Below are positions 22,501 to 30,036 of a stretch of 43,849 nucleotides of DNA, in pieces. The notes under the pieces are model-generated. The model saw nothing but the letters and a program-made list of their open reading frames with translations. It ran no database searches and was not told the DNA's origin. Both the position numbers and the translations under genes were made by a program. How positions within the stretch are numbered: the stretch's first letter is position 1; every line of letters begins with the position of its first letter. Origin of the DNA: a virus; IMG/VR virus record IMGVR_UViG_3300012017_000270, positions 1-43,849 of that record. One strand, 5' to 3'.

Positions 22501-25467
22501 CTGAAAGTTTAATTCTTTTTCTTGTTCGCTTAGTGCTTGAAGCGTAGGCCCAAATTTGCTTTGACCAAATCTCCGAGTCACTAAAACATTTTCTGTAATT
22601 TCTGCATGGTTGAAGTCATTTGCAATATTTGGATCTGCTCTGGCTTCGTTATAAACTTGCCAAGCCGCTTCACATTGCAACCACGCATCAAGTCGTTGGC
22701 TTTCAGTTCCATTTATCACAGCATCTCTGTAATTATCAAGTGAATCTTGAAGCAGAGTCTTGACGGCTGTTACTGTGTTGAACAACGTATAAGAATTGAT
22801 AACTTCTTTGCGGTTGGCGTTGACTTTATCTAGTTTTTCCTTAGCCAACTTGGCTTGACGATTACGGGCTACGTCGCCTGAAGCAATTTGACTAAGTGCT
22901 GGAATTGACGCTATGTCAGAACCGGTTTGATTCTTTCTAATAGCGGCGGCTGCTTCAGCGGTTTGAGCGCGTCGCTCCGTTTCAGCAAACGTCATCGGGC
23001 CAGCCGCTACGTTTGTCGCATCGCGCTGCGCATCGGCAAGAATTCTTGAAATAGCCTTTGCTCGTCGCGGATTTACACCAAGAGCAACTCGGCTGATTTC
23101 AGCGTCGCTCAATCCTGTTAGAGATCTAACAGCCTCTTCGCGTGCTTGACGGCGGGAGTTGTCAACGCCTTCTTGGATCCGTCGTGGATCTCGCGCTTGC
23201 TGTTGTTCTTCAACATTACGGCGAACGGCATCTTGGAATGTCTGCCGGAACATGTGACTGTTTCCAGCAAACGAACGCCCCGCCATTTGCTCCATCATCT
23301 TGCGCGAAATTGGTTGCGTCATCCGAGCAAGTCGAGCCGCAAGTACTGGATTTTCACGAACAAAATCGGTAGCAGATTCTTCGCTTGCGCCTGTGCTTAC
23401 ATAAGTTGCCGCAGCATCTTGACCCATAAACATTGAGTCTTCGTTTGCACCTTGATCACTACCGCTTTCATATACCTGATCTTCTACAACAGCGGTGTTT
23501 GGGTCTACCGCGCCTTGATTTGCAACAAGTGAGGTTCGGGCGCCAGCAGGTGTGGCTCCTTGCATAACCCCTCTGCGTGTCAATTCATCAGCAGCCATGG
23601 CAGGTGTGATTACAAAGTCAACATTGCCATATTTGCCAACCTTCTCGTTTGGGGCGCCACGCAAGCGTGCGGTGGTTGTGCCATCGTTGCCAGCAATAAT
23701 GACAGCAGACAATTGTTCGTCTGCAACGCCATCCATGTCCAAACCAGCGCCGATGGCTTTCTCTGCTTGAATGTCTTTGGCCGACCGAATACCCAACTTC
23801 TTTTCTTGATCGCCCATCCATTTAATAATTCCAATCATCTCCTCAGATGTCATACTCTCGCGATTCAACATGCGAATCCGAGGATCGTTTTCTGGCAGTG
23901 CGCCCTTAATTTGATCGAGCGTTGATACCAATCCACCTGCTTCGCGCTTATTTTGGAAGCGCGTCACTACACCGGATGGAGCGCCAATGATTGCCCCAAC
24001 AAGACCGGCATACAAAGAATTTTTCGCGGTCTGCATTACCCAATCAGGGTTGGCGTCATAAAACTCTTTAAACTCAGCCTCACCAGACCGGATCAAGTTA
24101 ATCAAGAACTCACTACCAAACTGGTCGCCTGTTTCCTGAGTTCCTTCCGGAATAATGCCAAAGGCAGCACCTTTAACGTATGTCTTGAGTGTTGTTTCTG
24201 CAAGCGCCTTGCGAACGGATGCAACCGTTTTGCCCGACAATCCACCCACACCAACAATTTTACCAACAACGGCTTCCGTTGCGCCAGTAACTACTCCTGC
24301 AATTGCTGCATCTCTAAACGCACGCATTGAAGCATCTCGCAAAGGAACACCAGCCTCAATATTGGTATTCAAAGACTCAAAGTATTGAGATGTAGCAGAT
24401 TGACCCGCGCCCATTGCAGCAAACACCGCAACGCTTGCAAGACTGCTTGTGCCGCCAGTACCAAGCGCGGCTGCGTATTGAGCCACAATTTGAGGTGAAG
24501 TTTCAATAAGATCAAGTACCAAACTACCGGCAAAACTATCGCTAGTTAGTTTGTTATCTTGAAGATTTTGGCTGTACCGTGCATACGCAGCGGCTTCTTC
24601 AAGAACCATTTGAGTTGTCGCTGTACCACCAAACACTTTGTCAATTACAACCGCAGGCATTGTCTTTAGCAAAAACTCTGGAATCATGGCAACTGGAAGC
24701 AAGCCAATTGCGGCTCTGTCAAATGCTTTTTCTGCAAACCCCGCAGGAACCCCATATTCTTGAGACAAGAAATGTTGGCGAACCGACGGATCTGAATAGT
24801 CGCCACGCGCAATTTGTCGAGCAACATGCTTCTTTTCAAGAACCGTGTCAAACCCTTTGTTCATGGTAATGACGGGGTTAAACATGTACCGCCACTCGTT
24901 GACACCCTGCATTTGCCGTTCTTGCCGAGTTCCCTCCTCCAACTGCGCCTGTGTGCGCTTAGGAGAAAGTTGCTCAGGCGTCATCTGCAATTCAGAACTA
25001 ATACCCATCGACTCGTCTTTTTGGATCTGTTGATCTTCTTGACCACTCAACTGCTTCCACAAAACGTCAATTGCTGAGTCGCCAGATTCGCCGCCTTTGT
25101 TTGCTTCCCAATCCTTGATTTCAACGTCGCTGCTACGGAATGCCAACTGCGACTCAGACGGGCGCATCTCGTCAAGTTCTTCATCCGACGGCAGTCCCGG
25201 AAGACTGCGCGTTGTTGTTGGAACAGGCGTCTGCGATAACTGAAGCATTTCCTGCGGCGAATACGATGGCATGCCGCCACCGCGAACCGTTGGGAAAGCC
25301 ATTGGCGCCTGCTCTTCAGGCTGCTCAGGGGCAGATGGATCAAAGTTATACGATCCCGCATCTAGCATTGCCGATTGATCGGGTGCTAGTGCATATTCCT
25401 GATCAAATGGAATGTCTTGCGAAGGGTCGAATTGCGATTCTGGTGGTACCGATCCGAATTGGCTCAT
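13543..25467 (-). CDS. Giant polyvalent virion/DNA-ejection protein
   Basis: A single frame of 3,974 residues fills over a quarter of the genome. Residues 240-480 are hydrophobic, small-residue-rich and amphipathic. A zincin metallopeptidase motif HESMH lies at 1333-1337. A kinase-like block (about 1660-1900) has DMHPAN (D1823-N1828) and IDYGG (D1837). An ADP-ribosyltransferase-like block (about 2260-2540) starts with SFHGTN (H2279) and ends NDGVVFENIID...YVVFDTEQIKS. A block with GPKLGMFYANL and TMDLWW (D2806) is weakly like an HhH-GPD glycosylase. From about 3300 to the end the pattern resembles the PLxRFG family. LSQSIR-type motifs separate the blocks. Such proteins are packaged in the head and injected with DNA. 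Neighbours are the 941-residue protein upstream and an RHH gene on its stop. Confidence 0.85.
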   Translation of the reverse strand: MSQFGSVPPESQFDPSQDIPFDQEYALAPDQSAMLDAGSYNFDPSAPEQPEEQAPMAFPTVRGGGMPSYSPQEMLQLSQTPVPTTTRSLPGLPSDEELDEMRPSESQLAFRSSDVEIKDWEANKGGESGDSAIDVLWKQLSGQEDQQIQKDESMGISSELQMTPEQLSPKRTQAQLEEGTRQERQMQGVNEWRYMFNPVITMNKGFDTVLEKKHVARQIARGDYSDPSVRQHFLSQEYGVPAGFAEKAFDRAAIGLLPVAMIPEFLLKTMPAVVIDKVFGGTATTQMVLEEAAAYARYSQNLQDNKLTSDSFAGSLVLDLIETSPQIVAQYAAALGTGGTSSLASVAVFAAMGAGQSATSQYFESLNTNIEAGVPLRDASMRAFRDAAIAGVVTGATEAVVGKIVGVGGLSGKTVASVRKALAETTLKTYVKGAAFGIIPEGTQETGDQFGSEFLINLIRSGEAEFKEFYDANPDWVMQTAKNSLYAGLVGAIIGAPSGVVTRFQNKREAGGLVSTLDQIKGALPENDPRIRMLNRESMTSEEMIGIIKWMGDQEKKLGIRSAKDIQAEKAIGAGLDMDGVADEQLSAVIIAGNDGTTTARLRGAPNEKVGKYGNVDFVITPAMAADELTRRGVMQGATPAGARTSLVANQGAVDPNTAVVEDQVYESGSDQGANEDSMFMGQDAAATYVSTGASEESATDFVRENPVLAARLARMTQPISRKMMEQMAGRSFAGNSHMFRQTFQDAVRRNVEEQQQARDPRRIQEGVDNSRRQAREEAVRSLTGLSDAEISRVALGVNPRRAKAISRILADAQRDATNVAAGPMTFAETERRAQTAEAAAAIRKNQTGSDIASIPALSQIASGDVARNRQAKLAKEKLDKVNANRKEVINSYTLFNTVTAVKTLLQDSLDNYRDAVINGTESQRLDAWLQCEAAWQVYNEARADPNIANDFNHAEITENVLVTRRFGQSKFGPTLQALSEQEKELNFQSSVERAKPAFAKIKEDAQTEAVYQVERDEAASHEDPNWITTRDSAVNSLTENADEQTLQDLADVVASDSAMGVEMRQRMESNLTLDALPAASEGADTAQAERRINARIDAIRRTGDGVEIKYEGGFGKGSKFAEEKQAMADSLVADQAVLQESLAAAKLERQTIRRELDTFIEAAWKIPATKNKPAKRRKKRTEATQEEVALSRKLAKVEEQITGIEKQIDDISTQLGIETVKVPNPKGVKQTDTFATTTTDDRAASIARAKQQVAELNDLNPADIEFRYDDGETKLTKRERALVEFGNNIGVTVVIMKTPEGSMTAGAYSKGVVYIDYRDVGRPSAWLSIAMHESMHHLAETNPEYFKDMYNLLVSKMPKAMKAIRAVYMQKFDLQAQRSAVRRAGLVVFNNESDKYQAGLLWLIRNDESQDFKTLRENLPDQLAAALDNEGLSGMVVPEREAVNEARTYFKRELVKADRAKMTSAEMRQEEVANLAEMLMDASFVGIIGKDGKVDMEAIRKLAKSSRATGLFAKLASAITDAMTAIPMLGKNRALNETQARRLREFADNPKELANPRTRQAAQVMIAKALVHMMDAKRGKIPINGVPANPMSDAYAADKIPVLRQSIRNSNAGVAEELPNAGLYSVGDPSPASVTAFNKLQRSIPPKEQRLSQAIRQINSYDNPLELGEVGKDLIQERLGLGITDAMVLRDKKTGKKYYFKFSYQEEGLTDAARDFAQASPSWRAEAEQDDTSPRPDVQLTGLRQEFKNEVFANLIAESLGARSLKPTFAKLSILDANLEPVVYTGIVTEWSESLKVGKTAQTSVFRAITKLPIFQLLQMTDMHPANHRSNGDPIDYGGSLGVYGGAFGRQPFVDEATGEFDIQDFISRVYIGITPDLTQGVINDDLYALLDYTSGREEDEKQLGGDMRKRSSGFLFGGSTRFTEALADFYRSSKTKPIEQARLELGDQLLSLMFEGNAAKEVFYGVPVLRANQNQMIGIPYEGTIPSSFVGMFRNNREEAAKGVEVAFNLLEKFSESSDIADAVEATQWGDGLKISKGRKKAENPADFLTEVLDSKTEALKRSFALVASLYRNADPNTAGEAFDEKAIFDAFENSPANPDYTGTENKTGAYKRIKKAQNVKALADADLRDAQARLDAAEARANAEAAARINKFLDGAEARLDAGINKRNDDEELWIGGTPATENTSDGVARVEASIAREVALRRLSTGRGTTEIVADARAKFNEENGLSQSLRTNKERDRDYDTAVKVARETGDYGPAQRMVDAAADRAGYKIKSFHGTNAEPFEWFDKEMGGSVTGGQSAYLGFFSTDNKQIAQIYADNIGMGGAFALSLNLGSLAEQRNKIVEQEEIKKLVAISELARQAPNDYLNKFYKDLETKTRNEPVFKQMVDLGLEKGLFTQAVLDEMLATKARREGAPLLEVDPGFAALNQKYADAMAVVNKAIMSQLIETLPNRRILNLRLRMERPAVYDAGGKSPANFPLTPKIEESIKRGNDGVVFENIIDPELPATHYVVFDTEQIKSGEPITFDENGQVVPLSQRFNPERRELSQSIRQRNARSTVDIMQAPNDQLARRNVGRLNENRPVGEVVANKVRDIGVALSRRTIDAGLELQPGDVSPESVKALAAIVADEVEWQVNNSKFGDTGTGVGWYSVNWPAAITALGDIFPELATNEEARTVFSAIVAITSSGTKVRDNFNNAVKIYAQVRNGKKLSKVRIGNQRSEQMTEKLGQLEELIDQHGFAKLRSHLLQTTTVRDINARLRAAGQKTNNDYLAETIVPYSAIYFGPKLGMFYANLMGGDNYLTMDLWWSRSINRMRGLLEPEPTESAIARFRELVGEDAPKNKYQLFDLADEYRNNYKNRVAPWRKAGYITRLEEALGRKEGATNKDKKSFERLAQKQLGAKPKVLNRLKREHRAEKTANTIAKEAFERLEEAPFNATDRKFMIDIANLAQANLAKRGIDLTISDIQAALWYYEKRLYGRLRGGGEQDIGYDEAAKEYIAANGNRSAGSSLLFNTGSVQRSGAKGAVKAVSGTVQRPAKKRTKDSLSQSIRRGEVNTGEPANLADADEIVRQALASPEALRNQAETLSNAWLGTVRQLATRYVPRLVSTDDEGIEVITKPADISPFWKFVAAPLNLAIGSKNADVISVVEDMIDMDVQRNLITESRQSEAEAVWNMIPKAERDSQEFAQVMDTYHPPSTIDSNPLFASKSQQWRDALKWFKNREEVRRQEIVDTKRDAISSMLSRDNSARIVSRAAEYGQTWEVTRNDRGRRVIRTDDGIVTVPEAREKLAKLMMPDNWGRQYAHFFHWFGGEYKLAGYNSDGTRQIIGSANSEPEAYERLYAYKKANPGMYVRYTAEPAVAINPDELVRMSDAQRRRLERMLADATGAYRDDVADAMRGIVGSKTSKRPFYAPLMERTGAKGFETDFMKVWDMSERLHNRWSMGGRMVKELTPRIDAIRRDTPGWGDYLSESIRHTLYTAPTSTEAMFDSMIRSIPVIGKIAGPFITRRLLGALRALNYGRQLLTVRQQVVNSFQPLQTVYPILGEKGMMEAIAFYNSEEGKDVLKRHGQFDGKARFKEGSETVLGTDIVEFVSKMNNNIYKMTNENFNPSSEARNQNFSFVAMYWHGLQKGMTDAEAARYGRVYGNVYTQFYYTKANIPWLLRGPIASTSLQYRRFAINSTGLLINEFQKGNYSGAARYMAIMSMLGGINASIGFSVASLIRSAYMGDKEGADDLNYKLLQFFKSNLGSEKAANVAMMGLPAAIGLDLSGSISIWQKPFGRNIYEKIGATVSGPTINTMLQAMTNLTAETAVPMSITERGSRAILDSSPTAQQAIALWKAFSGENSTYDARGRLMYKLDPYDQFMKTGAFRTVSETVWNMEYQRLRIIRNEVDSYADKAATLLAGGDTAGARTVLRKFNSLYPMAAMTFKDIQTRVKNKELSRTTPQLDRRLDVETGTIARKIAKKEGIGN
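16318..20655 (-). repeat. LSQSIR-type linker motifs in the giant gene
   Basis: The encoded motif (L/R)-S/Q-Q-S/A-I/L-R recurs at residues 1606-1609 (RQSIR), 1652-1657 (LSQAIR), 2230-2235 (LSQSLR), 2548-2553 (LSQSIR) and 3047-3052 (LSQSIR). Nucleotide centres are near 20648, 20505, 18770, 17818 and 16321. Each lies between recognisable domain blocks, downstream of the zincin. Confidence 0.7.
21308..21325. repeat. Dispersed palindrome copy 3
   Basis: AGTCCG-GCACGC-CGGACT, inside the giant gene just after the zincin region. The core is identical to that of copy 7. It is read in a different frame from the other coding copies (VRRAGL). Confidence 0.85.
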
Positions 25468-25470
25468 GGA

Positions 25471-28296
25471 TCATCCTGTCAGCGAGTAACCGCCGAAATT
25501 TTTACCGAGTTGTTGGTTAGTTAAAATATTGTCGAGGATGTACTTTCTCGACTTGACCGGGAGATTACCAAATACCTCATTCACGAAGTTAAAAGCGGCT
25601 TTAGCGCCAAGGCTTTTCTTGGCTGCTCCCTGTAACGCGCTGATTTCGCCAGATTCAACTGTCTTAGCAAGAGCAAACGCCTTGAAATACGGATCCTTGG
25701 CGTCAAACTTAAATGGCACCATTTTGCCCTGCACATCAATAGCAAACGGCTTGCCACTTATCATCAACGACAAGGCATCACGCGCGACATCTTCCTCTGT
25801 TTTGCCGGGCTGCATCATGGCTGTTGGAAGCCGTCCTGATGACCCTCCTGCCTTGACTGTAACAGCAGGGTAACTACGCCCACCAACGGTTACCGATTGC
25901 TTGCCAGACCTGTCAAACCGAATGGCACCAATTGATTTCTTTGATTCGTCAATGAGGCGTTCCATGTACACCTCTCTCTCGGTTGTACCCTTGGAAGAGA
26001 AGTAGTCCTGCCTGACCTGATCCATTTCTTGTTCGGTAAGGTTGGCGTCATTAGCGGCGTCGCTTTTTGGATCAAATCCTTCCGGGCCAACAGGCGCGTC
26101 AACACCAGTAATCTTTGATCCGGATCGTTTAACCCATGATGGAGGAAGTTTTTCCTTGTCTCCATACTTTGCACTTGCCAATTCAACCAGCGCCAACTGA
26201 ACTTCTTCCTCCCAGACACCCTGACCATTAAGTTGCCTAGAACCTTTTGTTGTTCGCGGCGTGATATTTCCGTAAATTGGTTCGCCGGTTTCAGTAGCAG
26301 CCTGTTTACCACTTTCAGCGGTTAGTTTCTCACCAGCAATTCGCTTGGCATCTGCCAACAGCGTGTTGTATTCATCGGCTTCAACTCTTGCCTTTGCAAA
26401 CTTAGCAGCCTTTTCAGATCCAACCTTTTTAGCCGATGCTCCGATTTCAAAATCTTGTTTGTCTGGATCTTCCTTGCCAACCGCAGACATGCCAGCAACT
26501 TCGCCTTCTTTGCGAATCGGCTCCTTCATCTTGCCGCGACGCACATCACCTTCAAGCACATACAAACTGCCGGGTGGTAACAAGTCAATCTCTTCTTGGT
26601 TTCTAGGAACTGCAACGGCTCGACCGTTAAAGTTCATGCCACGCATTGGCTGACCATCAGGAGTCATAACAACAATAGAACCAGACTTAGTCACTTGAAA
26701 GTCAATAGGAGATTGTGGGTCAATTGAAATCGAGTCCGTCGCGCCGGACTTTGGTGCAGTTTCGGTCATACCACCCGGAGCAACTGCGGTTCCGGATGGG
26801 GCGCCTGCTTGTTGTCCCGGCGCTGTTCCGCTTGGTTGCTGTCCCGGCATTGTGCCGCCAGATTGCAGATAGATCTGCATAGCAGATGCGTTGATCTCTT
26901 CTGGACTTGCTGCACGGAACGGATCAGATGACAACTTTTCTTCAGCAAGTTTGTAAGCCTGTTGATACAACTGGGTGTTGCGTTTCTGCTGCAACATGGC
27001 TTGTTGTTCTTGCTGTACACGACCCTGCTGCTCTCCGCGCATAATTCCTGCTTGCTCACGTTTCCGGGCAGCAACAAGTTGGGTTGGATCTCGCATAGCA
27101 GACCAAATCATTTGATCCTGTGAATCCTTGAGCCGCTGCTTGGCTTGCATTTTTTGTGCTGGCGACAATTTCTTGTCAGCATCAATCTGCTGGCTATCTG
27201 ATGCCATCTTCTGTAGTGATTGCCCAACGGGATCATCACCGGCAGAAAGCACTTCAAGTAATTGACCTCTTGTGCGCGGACTCAGATTCTCGGTGTATTC
27301 CTTTTGCGAGAACCGATCTGATGCAGGAAGGGCAGCGCCAGTAACAGGATCTTGAACCACTGGCATGGAGGCGCCAGAAGTACCCTGCATTTGTGGGCCT
27401 TCAAAAGTACCAACAATCTCGTTGTTACCGCGCGTTGCGCCCGGTTGACTACCTCGCATCTGTGCAGATTGTTGCCGTGCAAGAAAATCTTGACCACGGC
27501 GATATCGATCTTGATCTACCGAGGCGAATCCTCCTGCACCGGTACTTAGTGGTTGATTAGACACGCCCAAATCAAAGGGATTGTCCGCACCAGTAGGAAG
27601 ACCTCCCGTCATATCTTCGGTCGGTTTTTGTGGCGCCATACTTGCCGCATTTGGCGCAGGCGCCATAGTTGGAGCAGGCGCCATAGATGGAGCAGGCGCC
27701 TTGGCTGGCGCAGTTGGCGCAGGCGCCACAGGTCGTGCGGGTGCGGCGGCTGGTGCATTTGGAGCAGGCGCCATGGTTGGCGCAGTTGGCGCAGGTGCCG
27801 CAGGTTTTGGTGGTAGCCCCCGCTGATATCCCTCTACTACTCCGGGTGCTAAGCCGCCTGCTGGAATTGTACCGCCCGTATACATAGGATCGGCTACTGG
27901 TCGCCGACCACGTTCTGTTCGCGCGGGTGTTAAACTAGGACGAGTTGGATCTTGCTCGTAAGGAACAGGGGCTTGGTATCCAACCCCCGGCTTGGCTGCT
28001 TGTTCAGACAGAGATGGAATCCGTTTGCCATCCCTATCCGTCAATTCTCCCATTGGAACATATGCGTCTGGGCGCGTTGCGTCACGTTTTGCTTCGCTGT
28101 TTCTTGCTCGTTGAGCAGCAATTGCCGGATCCATATCAACGGCGCCGTTTTTTAGACTTATGCCTAGATTTAAAGCCTCATTTTCTAATCTTCCACCATC
28201 TGGCGAAGTTGGAGCCTCTGTAGTTCCAAGGCTTGATTGACCTCGGACATAATCTTGATCATATTGAGCCAATTGGTCTTTTTTAGTTACCGCCAT
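25471..28296 (-). CDS. 941-residue structural/ejection-associated protein with Pro/Ala repeats
   Basis: I recognise no enzyme in this protein. Residues about 160-220 are a Pro/Ala/Met low-complexity linker made of repeated APAPTMAPAPN-like units. A Gln/Met-rich coiled-coil stretch follows (about 370-450), and then a Gly/Pro/Gln linker that contains palindrome copy 4, read as KSGATDS. The C-terminal 300 residues look globular. It lies 3 nt upstream of the giant ejection protein, and in comparable phages this position holds another internal virion or ejection protein; that role is inference. The start overlaps the end of the previous gene by 14 nt. Confidence 0.75.
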   Translation of the reverse strand: MAVTKKDQLAQYDQDYVRGQSSLGTTEAPTSPDGGRLENEALNLGISLKNGAVDMDPAIAAQRARNSEAKRDATRPDAYVPMGELTDRDGKRIPSLSEQAAKPGVGYQAPVPYEQDPTRPSLTPARTERGRRPVADPMYTGGTIPAGGLAPGVVEGYQRGLPPKPAAPAPTAPTMAPAPNAPAAAPARPVAPAPTAPAKAPAPSMAPAPTMAPAPNAASMAPQKPTEDMTGGLPTGADNPFDLGVSNQPLSTGAGGFASVDQDRYRRGQDFLARQQSAQMRGSQPGATRGNNEIVGTFEGPQMQGTSGASMPVVQDPVTGAALPASDRFSQKEYTENLSPRTRGQLLEVLSAGDDPVGQSLQKMASDSQQIDADKKLSPAQKMQAKQRLKDSQDQMIWSAMRDPTQLVAARKREQAGIMRGEQQGRVQQEQQAMLQQKRNTQLYQQAYKLAEEKLSSDPFRAASPEEINASAMQIYLQSGGTMPGQQPSGTAPGQQAGAPSGTAVAPGGMTETAPKSGATDSISIDPQSPIDFQVTKSGSIVVMTPDGQPMRGMNFNGRAVAVPRNQEEIDLLPPGSLYVLEGDVRRGKMKEPIRKEGEVAGMSAVGKEDPDKQDFEIGASAKKVGSEKAAKFAKARVEADEYNTLLADAKRIAGEKLTAESGKQAATETGEPIYGNITPRTTKGSRQLNGQGVWEEEVQLALVELASAKYGDKEKLPPSWVKRSGSKITGVDAPVGPEGFDPKSDAANDANLTEQEMDQVRQDYFSSKGTTEREVYMERLIDESKKSIGAIRFDRSGKQSVTVGGRSYPAVTVKAGGSSGRLPTAMMQPGKTEEDVARDALSLMISGKPFAIDVQGKMVPFKFDAKDPYFKAFALAKTVESGEISALQGAAKKSLGAKAAFNFVNEVFGNLPVKSRKYILDNILTNQQLGKNFGGYSLTG
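26733..26750. repeat. Dispersed palindrome copy 4
   Basis: AGTCCG-TCGCGC-CGGACT, identical to copy 6 over all 18 bp and a few flanking bases (G before, TTTG after). It lies in frame in the 941-residue gene and encodes KSGATDS on the minus strand. Confidence 0.9.
27640..27815 (-). repeat. GGCGCC-rich minisatellite coding Pro/Ala repeats
   Basis: Imperfect units around GCAGGCGCCATAGTTGGA repeat about eight times and encode APAPTMAPAPN-type sequence. Such arrays change length readily and are easily collapsed in assemblies. Confidence 0.7.
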
Positions 28297-28546
28297 CTGA
28301 TTTGCTTTCTGGTTCGTTCGTATTGAACGGAATTAGTTTGTTGAGTGCTTCTTGGCGTTGCTTGCAACCGCCGCACGGGGTGATACCAATTGCAGATGTC
28401 GCGCGTGCGATTACGTCGCCAAGGCCGCGTGCTGCTGGTGGGTTTAAGTTCTTTTCAAACAACACCACAGTTGCCGTTCCCAATTCGGAATCCAACTCAA
28501 GACTCCATGTTCCATGCTTGTTGGAAATTTTGTGTTGCACTTTCAT
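28283..28546 (-). CDS. Small CxxC phage protein
   Basis: The 87-residue protein starts MKVQHKISNKHG and ends with GITPCGGCKQRQEALNKLIPF. The C-G-G-C...R...LN pattern near the C-terminus is familiar from many phage genomes as a short cysteine motif of unknown role, perhaps metal binding. The ATG at 28546 overlaps the stop of the 497-residue gene (ATGA). A longer in-frame start exists but would overlap that gene by 60 nt. Confidence 0.7.
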   Translation of the reverse strand: MKVQHKISNKHGTWSLELDSELGTATVVLFEKNLNPPAARGLGDVIARATSAIGITPCGGCKQRQEALNKLIPFNTNEPESKSDGGN

Positions 28547-30036
28547 ATGCGCGTCACCTTCATTAGCCCAGATATTTCCCAATCGTAGAAATTCCAAACC
28601 CATGAACAATGATTAACAGCATTGCCGATATCGCAAACAGAGCATTCAAAATCACAACCAATAACAGTTCCTGTCGTTGTGTCGTCGTCTTCGTTCCAAT
28701 CTTGTGCAGTAATTATCTGGTCAGTACAAGTTTTATATTCTGCTGCTCTTTGTCCAACCCAACTAGTAGTGGTTATTGTTGGACATGATGGGCCGCTAGT
28801 GCAACTTGTTTCTGTCCATACATATGGACAACTAGAAAAGTCCCATTGATGGTTAGCCGTTGTGCCGCCGGTATATAAAGATTCGCCATATGGAGGAAAG
28901 GCTCCATATGCGTTTGATGTGTCAAACACCTCGCCGCAAAAACCTTTGCAAAAAACTTCTTCAGTAGTTGTGGCGTCGTAAGAACTTGTCTGTCCCGGTG
29001 CGGTCTTAAACGTGAATGCGGTTGCGTATGGGCTAATTAGCGGAAATTCCTTTGTACCAACAAGCCAAACCGGATTGACGTAATACCACTGATAGATTTC
29101 TGCCTGTGTGCCAGTTAACACAAGATCGACATTGACTGCGGCAGATGCATTAGGAACAAGAGTAATTGCTGCACGATCAAACATAAACGGCAACGCCAAC
29201 ACCGCTCCAGTTGCTGCATCAAAACTCAATCGCGTCACCGACGGGCGTATTGCCACAGCAATCGTGTTGATGGAATTAAACAACGAAAGCAAAGTTACCC
29301 CGGTCAAATTGAGTGAATAAACAACGACATTAGATACGTTGTACAGATAAAAAACACCAGCAATAACGGCATAACTTCTAGCCGAACCACCTGTTGATCG
29401 TTTAATACTCATAAACGCCGGTGAAGTTAGATAGGTACATCGGTCTTTGTAAGAGAGTGAAACCGTTTCGTTGAAATTGCATGACGCTCCACTGACGGGC
29501 GTAGAAGCACCATAATTAAATCCAACATAGGTCAACCCTCTATCGCAAGACGAACGATTCCACCCTGCTGTAATCGCTTGTGAATAGGTATACGTTTTTT
29601 GGCTTAAACTACAACCAAGGTTGGTTGTTGTATATGTTGTTCCATCAAACGCAACCCAAGTAGTCAGACCAACACTGTTCGTTGACGTTGACACATATGG
29701 GATGTCAACCGTCATTTGACTTTGTGATCTTGAATGAGCAACTGATTGTTTGTAATACCCACCAGAGCCACCATATTGTGTTAAGTAGAAACAGCAATCT
29801 TGAGCAATCTCTGACAGGCTTTCACTAGAAACGCCAGCACCCCAAGTGCAAGTCGGATTTATTGTGTTAGTGCATACTGGTGGAACAGGTGAACCAGCAC
29901 TGCAATCGCAATCAATAGTCTGCGCCCAAGCCGCACTTCCAATTCCAACTGCGGTGTTGATTTGGAATATGTACCTAATAGATCCAGTCGGATTGCATCC
30001 AGCGCAACAGCAAATAGCCGATGTTACCGATGTCAT
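28543..30036 (-). CDS. Cys-rich virion/tail protein
   Basis: This 497-residue protein has about 24 cysteines, beginning with a CCCAGC cluster at residues 9-14. They are concentrated in the first 90 and last 130 residues around a Ser/Thr/Gly-rich beta-type middle. It has no signal peptide or membrane helix. Position among tail proteins and the beta-rich, small-residue composition suggest a fibre, adhesin or surface protein. The Cys clusters could form zinc sites or disulphides after release. No named domain is recognised. The start overlaps the previous stop (TAATG). Confidence 0.7.
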   Translation of the reverse strand: MTSVTSAICCCAGCNPTGSIRYIFQINTAVGIGSAAWAQTIDCDCSAGSPVPPVCTNTINPTCTWGAGVSSESLSEIAQDCCFYLTQYGGSGGYYKQSVAHSRSQSQMTVDIPYVSTSTNSVGLTTWVAFDGTTYTTTNLGCSLSQKTYTYSQAITAGWNRSSCDRGLTYVGFNYGASTPVSGASCNFNETVSLSYKDRCTYLTSPAFMSIKRSTGGSARSYAVIAGVFYLYNVSNVVVYSLNLTGVTLLSLFNSINTIAVAIRPSVTRLSFDAATGAVLALPFMFDRAAITLVPNASAAVNVDLVLTGTQAEIYQWYYVNPVWLVGTKEFPLISPYATAFTFKTAPGQTSSYDATTTEEVFCKGFCGEVFDTSNAYGAFPPYGESLYTGGTTANHQWDFSSCPYVWTETSCTSGPSCPTITTTSWVGQRAAEYKTCTDQIITAQDWNEDDDTTTGTVIGCDFECSVCDIGNAVNHCSWVWNFYDWEISGLMKVTRI

